From NCBI GenBank assembly GCA_025352185.1, contig JANXTV010000139.1, positions 1 to 8,410 of the forward strand: a stretch of 8,410 nucleotides of DNA, in the 5' to 3' direction. Shown here piece after piece: positions 1 through 6,501 of the stretch (positions within the stretch are counted from its first letter, which is position 1; each line of letters begins with the position of its first letter). Both the position numbers and the translations under genes were made by a program. The notes under the pieces were generated by a model that saw only the letters and a list, made by a program, of their open reading frames with translations, was not told where the DNA came from and did no database searches. Origin of the DNA: Oligoflexia bacterium (GTDB lineage Bacteria; Bdellovibrionota; UBA1018).

Positions 1-1908
1 GAAACCCGTATGCTCAAGACCCGGAACGAGGTCTCGAAACGGTTTTACGGTGAGCCGCCGGAGTTCGGTTTTTCCGTCGTTCCGAACCTCGGGGCGAGAT
101 TCGATAAATAGTGCGGATTGGTCCGTTTTAAAAGTCGTCCCTTTTAAGTCGGTCGTCGCTTTAAAAACGGGTCTGACCGTCGCGAGATTCGCGAGGGGGA
201 CCGTTCCGCGAGAAAGGGCTTCGAGATTCGACAGCGATTCGGCGCAAGAAGGATCGGGCCACCGGGTCATCCATTCCTTCTGCGGAAGTGGGCTGACCTG
301 CGAAGTGAGTTTCCAGTTCGTACGCGTGGGGAGCGTACCGCCACTCGTGCCGGAGTTAACCGCGGCGAGGACGTCGGAAAGGAAAAGCGGAATTTCGACG
401 TGAGATTTAATCGCTCCCTGGCCCATCCACCGGGTCGGACGATGCGCCATTCGGTCTTCGTGCTTTAATTCTCGTTCGAACACGTAAATGTACCGGGGAA
501 AGAGCGGGCGGCGGGTCGGCAGTGAATGCTCAATATGGACGAGGCTGACTTCGGCAAGGAGCTTCGCGCGGCCCAAGATAAAAGAGAGCGCTTCGCCCCC
601 TTCTTCGCCGGTGAGCGGTTCTTCCCGCACCCAGAGTAATCGACCGCCGGGACGAATTTTCGTGATGGCGACGCAAGCCTGCAGGGTCCCCAGGTGGGTA
701 CCCGCGGCGCGGAGCTTCCGGTAGAACGGGAGCGAATCGAGGAGAACTTTAAATTTAGTAGCTTTCACGAGTCGTTCTTCAGCTACCCAGCCGAAGTCAC
801 AGGCTTCCATATCGGAGAGCATCGAGAGGACGCCGGGCTTTAACCCCGGAGCCACGAGCGAGAGCTGCTCTTTCGGATGGGCTTCGAGACTATTACTGTT
901 TGCCCAAACGGGTGGCGCTTTCGGTCCCCACCAAAGGTCGACCATCTCGGAGATGAGGAGTGCAAATGTATTTTCTTCGCAGCCGAGCCACTGAATTTCC
1001 GTCGTGTTCCCGTGCGAAACCTGACCGAGGCGGAGAGTCGGGGTGTAGCCGATTTTTTTCCGGGTCGTCGAGGTCCTCGCGAGATGGCTCCAGCGCAGAA
1101 GTTCATTCGACGCTTCCTGGTAGAATCGGGGATCGTAACCGAGGAGTTCGGGCCAATCGGGGCTGAATCGGCGTCCGTCGGTGCAGAGTTCGAGCAGGAA
1201 AACCGGAGATTCGTCGCGGAACTCGATCGTCTCGAGAGTTCGGTAGAGTTCTTCTTGGAGGGAAATCGGCGGTGAGTACCAAGAATAGAGATTTGGGCGG
1301 GTGAGGTGAAAACCCTCACGGTGAAGGGGAACGTGCGGACGAAGCGCCGTGGAAAGTTCGAAGTTTAACTTTCCGAGGTGCTCCGCTCGGAAAGGGCGCA
1401 GACCGCGGTCGCTCCAGCGTTTTAGGAGGATCGCCTGGCCGATCGTCATGAGCGCGACTTCCTCATAGTAAGAGAAGAGTGCGCCGGATTCATTCGAACT
1501 TCGGGTGCCGCCGAGCCAAGCGGCGAGATTCGGTCGGGATGAACTTTGCGCTAATGCATTTAAGTGCGCGGAAATCGCGTCGCGCCGAGAGGGATTCAGG
1601 CCGAGGAGCGCCGAAGGACGCGACTCGAGATCGGAAACGATCGAGTGAATCAGCGCGATAAGTCCGGGAGGAAGGCTGCGGGCTCGCGGTGAGGCGGCCG
1701 GAATAAAGGTTGGGGCGGGAAGGGTGGGAGCAGTCGGGGACCGAAGGAGCGGGGCCGCCGGAGCGGGAGATTTTGGAAGGAGTCCGCGAAACTCTTCCCG
1801 TGCCTTCAACTCCGGAATCGTCGCGGCCCCGAGACTATCCCCGAGAGTCGGCATCAAGAGCTTTCTCATGTCGGAAGTTCGGGAAGGATTTTCACGGAGA
1901 TCACGCAT
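1..1908 (-). CDS. Large uncharacterised protein, partial at C-terminus; possible degenerate N6-adenine methylase-like fold
   Basis: Reading the minus strand from the ATG at 1908 gives 636 codons with no stop up to base 1, so the gene continues beyond the left edge. No other frame here is open for more than about 160 codons. No Shine-Dalgarno precedes 1908; in-frame alternatives are ATG at 1869 and 1854, or a GTG further upstream. No signal peptide or membrane segment is visible. Residues about 46-82 form a Pro/Ala-rich linker. Residues about 386-480 read like the second half of a class I N6-adenine methyltransferase: FKVLLDSLPF (386-395) sits where FDVVxxNPPF is expected, followed by RPGGRLLWV (419-427), a helix, AEVSLVHIEHSLP (452-464) and RYIYVFERE (472-480). 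VPLANLATVRP (570-580) resembles the start of a target-recognition domain. The catalytic NPPF is replaced by SLPF and no clear SAM-binding glycine motif is seen, so activity is doubtful. The reading frame is secure; the fold assignment is tentative inference. Confidence 0.82.
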   Translation of the reverse strand, partial: MRDLRENPSRTSDMRKLLMPTLGDSLGAATIPELKAREEFRGLLPKSPAPAAPLLRSPTAPTLPAPTFIPAASPRARSLPPGLIALIHSIVSDLESRPSALLGLNPSRRDAISAHLNALAQSSSRPNLAAWLGGTRSSNESGALFSYYEEVALMTIGQAILLKRWSDRGLRPFRAEHLGKLNFELSTALRPHVPLHREGFHLTRPNLYSWYSPPISLQEELYRTLETIEFRDESPVFLLELCTDGRRFSPDWPELLGYDPRFYQEASNELLRWSHLARTSTTRKKIGYTPTLRLGQVSHGNTTEIQWLGCEENTFALLISEMVDLWWGPKAPPVWANSNSLEAHPKEQLSLVAPGLKPGVLSMLSDMEACDFGWVAEERLVKATKFKVLLDSLPFYRKLRAAGTHLGTLQACVAITKIRPGGRLLWVREEPLTGEEGGEALSFILGRAKLLAEVSLVHIEHSLPTRRPLFPRYIYVFERELKHEDRMAHRPTRWMGQGAIKSHVEIPLFLSDVLAAVNSGTSGGTLPTRTNWKLTSQVSPLPQKEWMTRWPDPSCAESLSNLEALSRGTVPLANLATVRPVFKATTDLKGTTFKTDQSALFIESRPEVRNDGKTELRRLTVKPFRDLVPGLEHTGF

Positions 1909-2035
1909 CGGAGGGTGAGTTCTAGCAAGGGTGCTTCGAGTCACGGAAGTTTTTTGACAAGATTTCTTTAAGCCTGACGACGTCTAACGGGTTTTAGGTT
2001 TGCGCGGTGCGGAAGACTCCGGTACGAGTGAAGGC
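1909..2035. promoter_or_regulatory. Divergent intergenic region with a -35-like TTGACA
   Basis: This 127-base gap separates two divergent starts and must hold promoters for both the left minus-strand gene and the rsmD cluster. A perfect TTGACA lies at 1954-1959 on the plus strand. At the usual 17-18 base spacing there is no good -10; the nearest candidate, TCTAAC (1983-1988), is 23 bases away. On the minus strand TGCTAGAAC (about 1919-1927) resembles a weak extended -10, but it sits only about 10 bases from the ATG at 1908. If used, it would favour one of the downstream starts. No riboswitch-like structure was recognised. Confidence 0.3.
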
Positions 2036-2602
2036 ATGATTCGAATTACCGCGGGTGAGTGGAAAGGCCGATCGCTTGCCACCCCGCCGACCCAAGCGAC
2101 CCGCCCGAGCCAAGCCCGCCTCCGTCAGGCCCTCTTCAACTCCATCCAGTTTACGATTCCCGAAGCTAAGATCCTGGATTTATTCGCGGGTTCCGGTTCA
2201 TTCTCGTTCGAGGCGCTTTCCCGGGGGGCGGCATCGGCGGTTTTGGTGGAAAATCATCGAAGTGCGTTAGAGGCGATTTCAAAAAATATTCGAGATCTGA
2301 AGATTGGATCAAACGTTCGCGTGATTAAAGAAGACGTCGAGAAATCGATTCCGCTCCTCCTCCGGACGACGCCGTTTAATTTTATATTCGCCGATCCGCC
2401 GTACGCGGGAGGCTGGGAAATGCGGCTCCTAGGCGATCTTCCGTGGCCGAACCTGCTCGCGGACGACGGGATTTTCGTACTCGAATGGGGCGTATTAAAG
2501 AGTAAAATCGAGGCGGTTCCCGAAGAGACCGAGCATCTCGTAAAAATTCGTGAGAAGGTTTACGGAGACAGCGTCCTTACGAGTTACCAGCGGAAGTCGT
2601 AG
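2036..2602 (+). CDS. rsmD: 16S rRNA (guanine(966)-N(2))-methyltransferase RsmD
   Basis: RsmD methylates N2 of G966 in 16S rRNA using S-adenosylmethionine, acting on assembling 30S particles in the cytoplasm. The 188-residue product matches the family's usual 180-200. The N-terminus MIRITAGEWKGRSL is the typical RsmD opening, followed by RPSQARLRQALFN (23-35), where the family has RPTxDRVREALFN. The SAM-binding motif DLFAGSGSFSFEALSRGA is at 48-65, the acidic residue of motif II is E72, and the catalytic motif IV is DPPY (120-123). I chose ATG 2036 because it gives the conserved N-terminus. A TTG at 2000 in the same frame would add 12 unconserved residues. The AAGG at 2031-2034 is very close to the ATG, so the ribosome binding site is poor. 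It is the first gene of the plus-strand cluster and lies 17 bases before coaD, a common genomic pairing. Confidence 0.95.
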   Translation: MIRITAGEWKGRSLATPPTQATRPSQARLRQALFNSIQFTIPEAKILDLFAGSGSFSFEALSRGAASAVLVENHRSALEAISKNIRDLKIGSNVRVIKEDVEKSIPLLLRTTPFNFIFADPPYAGGWEMRLLGDLPWPNLLADDGIFVLEWGVLKSKIEAVPEETEHLVKIREKVYGDSVLTSYQRKS

Positions 2603-2619
2603 AAAGGCAGAGACCCCGA

Positions 2620-3141
2620 ATGCGTGCGATTTATCCTGGATCCTTTGACCCGATTACGAACGGCCACCTCGATATCCTCGATCGCTCCCTCGCGATTTTT
2701 CCCGAGATCACCATCGTCGTCGCCGGTACCGGAGAAAAAAATCCGCTCTTTTCGCCCGACGAGCGAGTCGCGCTCATTAAAGAAGTGATCGCGAGCCGCG
2801 GCTATAAACCCGGCGCCGTGAAAGTGGATCGCTGGGCCGGACTCATTATGGAGTACGCCCGCGAAAAGAAAATTTCCGCCGTCATTCGCGGCCTTCGCGC
2901 CGCGAGCGATTTTGAATACGAGTTCATGATGGCGAGCATGAATAAACAGCTGAACCCCGACGTGGAAACACTGTTTATGATGACGGCGCAGAATCTCTAT
3001 TTCGTGAGTTCCAGCATGATTAAAGAGCTCGCCCGTTACGCGGGAGATATTTCCGGATACGTCTCGAAAGAGGTGATCGCCGCCGTCGAGAAGAAGCGCG
3101 ACCAGTTAAACAATTCACCGACTTTAAAAACTCGTAAATAA
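2620..3141 (+). CDS. coaD: Phosphopantetheine adenylyltransferase (PPAT)
   Basis: CoaD transfers AMP from ATP to 4'-phosphopantetheine, giving dephospho-CoA and pyrophosphate. This is the penultimate step of coenzyme A synthesis and occurs in the cytoplasm as a hexamer in known members. The 173-residue protein shows the nucleotidyltransferase signature YPGSFDPITNGH (5-16) with TNGH at 13-16. K40 in GEKNPLF matches the substrate-binding lysine, and RGLRAASDFEYEF (90-102) carries the expected R90, R93, D97 and E101. The second nucleotide motif is VSSSMIKELA (129-138). The protein is about 10 residues longer than common homologues because of a basic C-terminal tail (KKRDQLNNSPTLKTRK) that is probably disordered. 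An AAAGG at 2603-2607, directly after the rsmD stop, is the likely ribosome binding site. Every family motif is intact, so the enzyme should be active. Confidence 0.97.
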   Translation: MRAIYPGSFDPITNGHLDILDRSLAIFPEITIVVAGTGEKNPLFSPDERVALIKEVIASRGYKPGAVKVDRWAGLIMEYAREKKISAVIRGLRAASDFEYEFMMASMNKQLNPDVETLFMMTAQNLYFVSSSMIKELARYAGDISGYVSKEVIAAVEKKRDQLNNSPTLKTRK

Positions 3142-3162
3142 AGCGAAAGGGCCTTTAAAAAA

Positions 3163-4371
3163 ATGAGTGCTTCCTCCGTGATTGCGAAACGACTCGATGG
3201 GGTTACCGAAAGCGCGACTTTAAAATTAAACGCGCTCGTTCAGTCGATGCGCGCCCGCGGCGAGGACATCGTAAACCTGACGGCGGGTGAGCCCGATTTT
3301 CCGCCGCCGGAAGAAGCGAAAGCCGCCGTTCGTAAAGCCCTCGACGAAAATAAGAATAAGTATACGCCGGTGGCCGGCATTCCGGAACTCCGAGAACGGA
3401 TTGCGAAAAAAACCAATAACCAGCAGCCGAATGCCGTCGCGAAGTTCGGAGAATGGAAAGCCGCCGACGTCGTGGTCTCGAACGGCGGAAAACAGGCGAT
3501 TTTTAATACGCTGATGTCGCTTCTGAATCCCGGCGACGAAGTGATTATCGTTTCTCCCTACTGGCTGAGTTACCCGGAAATGGTGAAACTCTCGGGGGGC
3601 ACGCCGGTCATTATCGAGGGTAAGGCCGAAAAGAAATTTAAAGCATCCGCCGACGATATTCGGAAAGTTCTGACCCCGAAGACGAAAGTGCTGATCTTGA
3701 ATTCGCCATCGAATCCGACGGGCACGACTTACACGCGGGAAGAATTCACCGCGATCGGAAATTTCCTCGCGAAGGAGGCTCCGGGAGTTTGGGTGATTTC
3801 CGACGAGATCTACGACCGCATTCTGTTCGAGAAAACCGAGTTTGTTTCCTTCCTCGATGCCGCGCCTGAGCTGAGAAATCGCACGGTCACCGTCAATGGC
3901 CTGTCGAAAGCAGCGGCGATGACCGGATGGCGAATCGGCTGGACCGTCGCACCGCCAGAGCTCACCCAAGCCCTCCTCACCCTCCAGGGACAGTCGACGA
4001 GCGGAATCAGTTCGCTGGTGCAGTACGCAGGAATTGCGGCACTCGACCTGGCCGAGGAAAAATTTGCCGAGATGGTATCGGCGTTCAAACGCCGTCGACG
4101 GATGGCGTTGGAAATCCTCGCAAAAGCTGAGAAACTAAAGGTAGTCCCGCCGGAAGGCGCATTTTACGTTTTCCTCGGGGTCGAAGCGTTCGTGAAAGCG
4201 GGCGAGGATTCGATGCAATTATCGGAGACCCTCATTCGCGAAGCAAAAGTCGCCGTCGTTCCGGGAACCCCATTCGGTGCGCCGAACTGGGTCCGGATGA
4301 GCATTGCGACCGATGACGATACGTTACGAAAAGGTTGCGAGAGATTAGTCGAGTACTTCCGGGCTCATTAA
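3163..4371 (+). CDS. aspC: Aspartate aminotransferase family enzyme (class I, PLP-dependent, subgroup I-beta type)
   Basis: This 402-residue cytoplasmic enzyme most likely exchanges the amino group between aspartate and 2-oxoglutarate. Related enzymes also use prephenate or other amino acids, so the exact substrate is inferred. PLP-site residues are all present: N184 in NPTG, D214 and Y217 in SDEIYDR, the Schiff-base lysine K249 in NGLSKAAAMTGWRIGW, and R257. R378 in VRMS is the expected arginine for the substrate alpha-carboxylate. K110 in SNGGKQAIFN and W134 in SPYWLSYPEM are typical of the Thermus-like I-beta aspartate aminotransferases, where the lysine binds the distal carboxylate. It follows coaD by 21 bases. 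The likely ribosome binding site AAAGGG lies inside a small symmetric element, AAAGG-G-CCTTT (3146-3156), followed by an A-run up to the ATG. The start agrees with the usual N-terminal length. Confidence 0.93.
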   Translation: MSASSVIAKRLDGVTESATLKLNALVQSMRARGEDIVNLTAGEPDFPPPEEAKAAVRKALDENKNKYTPVAGIPELRERIAKKTNNQQPNAVAKFGEWKAADVVVSNGGKQAIFNTLMSLLNPGDEVIIVSPYWLSYPEMVKLSGGTPVIIEGKAEKKFKASADDIRKVLTPKTKVLILNSPSNPTGTTYTREEFTAIGNFLAKEAPGVWVISDEIYDRILFEKTEFVSFLDAAPELRNRTVTVNGLSKAAAMTGWRIGWTVAPPELTQALLTLQGQSTSGISSLVQYAGIAALDLAEEKFAEMVSAFKRRRRMALEILAKAEKLKVVPPEGAFYVFLGVEAFVKAGEDSMQLSETLIREAKVAVVPGTPFGAPNWVRMSIATDDDTLRKGCERLVEYFRAH

Positions 4372-4420
4372 GTGAGTTTCTGAGGGGGGGAAAGATTTTC
4401 GATCGCGGCCGACGGAAAGG

Positions 4421-5413
4421 ATGTCCGTGTACCGATCGAAGTTTTCCATCGCTGCTCGTTTTTTTCCGCTCGGAGGCGCGCTCCTCCTTGCGCTGCTTTC
4501 GTCTTGCGGCGCGAATAATCTAAACTGCGAAAGTGATGAGGGCCGTAAGGCCATCGTCGCTGAGGTCGACCAGCTTCTCAGCTCGCAGAACTGTTCGGGT
4601 GCGATTTCGGTGATCGAACCTTTTTATGCCGACGCGGCCTGCGCCTCGGATGATATTCGCCAAGCGCGAGCCGCCGCCAATGCCTGCGCCGCGAATCTTA
4701 ACTTCTTCCAGCTGCTCGACGATCTCAGCACGAATAATATCGTCGGTAACGAACTCTGGGTCACGCTGACGAAACTCTTTCCCTCGAGCCTCACTGACCA
4801 ACGGCTCACCGGCGGACAAAACGCCCTCGACGCCCTTTTTTCTATCCGAAAGCCCGGCACCCTCACGCCGGCTCAGTACATCATTAATTCGACGACGCCG
4901 AATCCGGGGTCCCTCGTGGCATCGGACCGTACAGACGAATCGAATATTTACGCGATGATGGTTTCGATGACCCTCGTCGGAGCGCTCCAAAACCGTTTCG
5001 GAGCGCCGCTCGCAAATTATCACCGGGGCCAGAAGCTCGGTACTTCGGCGACCTTTCCGAACGGATGGGAGACGGTCGGCGCCGTGGATTCGAACGCGTG
5101 TACCTACGCGGCGGCTATTCTCACGCTATTCGATTCGATCACCCAGGTGAGTGGTACCATCAGTTCTTCACTAGGGAGTTCGGGCGCAACCCTTTCGGCG
5201 GCCGCGACGGTCTTCACGGCATTACTCGGTAATGCGTGCGACGCGGGCTGCGTGACCTGCGGATTTGCGGCGGGTTCGTGTACGACCTGTCCGATCGATC
5301 TCCGAAACCGAAAAGCGTGCACGGGACTCGCGACGGATAAATCATCCTGCTCGGCCGCCGGAATCGCCGTATTTATGAATTCCACTCCCGCCGGATTCGG
5401 ATGGCCGAACTGA
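4421..5413 (+). CDS. Cys-rich lipoprotein of unknown function
   Basis: The 330-residue product begins with a basic N-terminus, a hydrophobic stretch (about 17-26) and the lipobox LSSC, with C29 as the predicted lipidated cysteine. The following residue is Gly, so nothing forces inner-membrane retention. After C29 there are twelve more cysteines. Four are at 36-89, one at 227, and seven cluster at 273-310 with CxxC spacing at 277/280 and 287/290, suggesting a disulphide-stabilised C-terminal module. The middle (about 95-220) looks globular, rich in Leu, Thr and Asn. I recognise no known domain. The start is uncertain: GGAAAGG abuts the ATG at 4421, whereas a GTG two codons later (4427) has better Shine-Dalgarno spacing. 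The gene lies 49 bases after the aminotransferase and overlaps the start of the downstream barrel gene, which suggests co-expression and possibly partnership with that outer-membrane protein. Confidence 0.87.
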   Translation: MSVYRSKFSIAARFFPLGGALLLALLSSCGANNLNCESDEGRKAIVAEVDQLLSSQNCSGAISVIEPFYADAACASDDIRQARAAANACAANLNFFQLLDDLSTNNIVGNELWVTLTKLFPSSLTDQRLTGGQNALDALFSIRKPGTLTPAQYIINSTTPNPGSLVASDRTDESNIYAMMVSMTLVGALQNRFGAPLANYHRGQKLGTSATFPNGWETVGAVDSNACTYAAAILTLFDSITQVSGTISSSLGSSGATLSAAATVFTALLGNACDAGCVTCGFAAGSCTTCPIDLRNRKACTGLATDKSSCSAAGIAVFMNSTPAGFGWPN

Positions 5414-6501
5414 TGCGGAAACTTCTGGGAATCGTTCTCCTCTTCGCTCTGATTCCGGGGATGGCGTCGGCCGGTATGTACCGCAGCCTTCTGCGCAGTC
5501 CGGAAGCCCTCGCGATGGGGGGGGCGTACACGGCGATCGTCGACGATATCGATGCGCCCTTTTATAATCCAGCCGGCGTCGCGGCGATCGATCACCTTTC
5601 GGTACATTACGTGACGGTGGCGCCTACGGTTTCGGATTACGTGCTCGGGGGATGGCAAACGCTCTCGAAAATTAAGAGTGCCAGCGGCACGACGGTGAAC
5701 TCCCTCATGGGAGAAAATATTTTCGTCCAAGCGACGGCGACGGCGGCGGTCCTCGCTCCCGGTTTAGCCATCGTCGGACTTTACGACGTTCAGGGTGCGC
5801 TCTACGCAAAAAACCAGGCGTTTCCTAAAATCGAATACGGTTATCAGACGACGTCGGGCGTACAGACGTCCTTCGGGTGGTCGACGAAAGACGGACGCAA
5901 GCGGGGTCACGGAAAAAAGAATGGGGATTTTCTAAACGAGTGGCGCTTCGGCATCGGAGTGAAACTCCTTTCGCGGACCGGGGGTTACCGCCTCCTGCCC
6001 GCCTCCCAACTTTTTTCCCTCAGTTCTCAGAGTCTCAGTACGCTCGTGGGCGGAAAAGGAACGGGTTACGGAGGAGATCTCGGAGTTCAGCGCCTCCAGC
6101 GTATTAATCCGAACCTTACTTTCTACTGGGGCGCGGCTTTCTTAAACGCGGGTGACGTGACGTTTGGAAACGGGGCTACGCCTTTAAAGGGTGATCTCAC
6201 GAGCGGAATCGCCGCCACCTTTAAGCAAGGATTCGGATCCGTCACGCTCGCTTACGATATCGCACAGATTAACGTCTCCGACGACTTTGCGAAAAAGCAA
6301 AACATCGGCGCGCGGCTCAGTCTTCCGATGCTCGATGTATATGGCGGATTTCACCAGGGATACCTCACCTACGGTGCCGGTTTCGATGTCTGGCTCCTTC
6401 GAATTGGCGCCGCTATTTACCGCGAAGAAATCGGCGAATACCAAAAGCAAAACCCGGAAAGTCGTATGACCTTCCGGGCTGATCTTAAGATGGAATTCTA
6501 A
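5413..6501 (+). CDS. PorV/FadL-like outer-membrane beta-barrel protein
   Basis: The 362-residue protein has a classical signal peptide, MRKLLGIVLLFALIPGMASA, with cleavage after residue 20. The mature N-terminus RSPEALAMGGAYTAIVDD...FYNPAGVA (about 28-57) matches the opening of PorV/UPF0164 and FadL-like barrels (GARALGMGGAYVAxxDDxxAxxxNPAGLA). The rest has alternating polar and hydrophobic strands and ends in a terminal-strand pattern, RMTFRADLKMEF, with a C-terminal Phe as needed for BAM-dependent insertion. Its role is unknown: transport of hydrophobic compounds or a scaffold for surface proteins are both possible. I prefer ATG 5413, which overlaps the upstream stop in TGATG and gives a basic n-region. 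An in-frame ATG at 5401 would add MAEL. No strong Shine-Dalgarno is seen, consistent with translational coupling to the lipoprotein gene. The final 50 bases also contain the convergent gene's terminator on the other strand. Confidence 0.87.
   Translation: MRKLLGIVLLFALIPGMASAGMYRSLLRSPEALAMGGAYTAIVDDIDAPFYNPAGVAAIDHLSVHYVTVAPTVSDYVLGGWQTLSKIKSASGTTVNSLMGENIFVQATATAAVLAPGLAIVGLYDVQGALYAKNQAFPKIEYGYQTTSGVQTSFGWSTKDGRKRGHGKKNGDFLNEWRFGIGVKLLSRTGGYRLLPASQLFSLSSQSLSTLVGGKGTGYGGDLGVQRLQRINPNLTFYWGAAFLNAGDVTFGNGATPLKGDLTSGIAATFKQGFGSVTLAYDIAQINVSDDFAKKQNIGARLSLPMLDVYGGFHQGYLTYGAGFDVWLLRIGAAIYREEIGEYQKQNPESRMTFRADLKMEF
6443..6478 (-). terminator. Intrinsic terminator of the minus-strand PA14 lipoprotein gene
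   Basis: Read on the minus strand, CCCGGAA and TTCCGGG arms (6453-6478) form a 7-bp GC-rich stem. It extends by three more pairs (GTC/GAC) past one A-C mismatch to a four-base loop, and is followed at once by TTTTGCTTTT (6452-6443). The hairpin begins 23 bases after the stop codon at 6502-6504. On the plus strand the same hairpin has the A-rich stretch before it and no T-run after it, so it should terminate mainly minus-strand transcripts. It lies inside the last codons of the convergent barrel gene. Confidence 0.8.

Noticed and set aside
50..724. Plus-strand frames of 117 and 78 codons (50-403, 488-724)
   Set aside because: They are antisense to the left minus-strand gene, have no ribosome binding sites and carry no recognisable motifs.
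840..1319. Minus-strand 159-codon frame and an overlapping plus-strand 132-codon frame (877-1275)
   Set aside because: Both are shadows of the continuous 636-codon minus-strand frame. Their translations are low-complexity (Ser/Arg-rich) with no motif.
2000..2035. TTG start giving RsmD a 12-residue N-terminal extension
   Set aside because: The conserved RsmD N-terminus begins at ATG 2036; the extension is unlike the family and has no Shine-Dalgarno.
3226..3969. Minus-strand 247-codon frame
   Set aside because: It is entirely antisense to the aminotransferase gene, whose catalytic motifs are all intact; the antisense product is Arg-rich and motif-free.
4372..4420. Possible terminator between the aminotransferase and the lipoprotein genes
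   Set aside because: The gap holds a G-run and short palindromes (CGATCG, CGGCCG) but no stable stem followed by T residues.
5104..5730. Minus-strand 208-codon frame
   Set aside because: It spans the overlap of two well-supported plus-strand envelope genes and has no start signals or family resemblance.
6482..6491. Perfect 10-base palindrome ATCTTAAGAT just before the barrel gene stop
   Set aside because: It is short, inside coding sequence, has no loop and no T-run, and is readily explained by chance.
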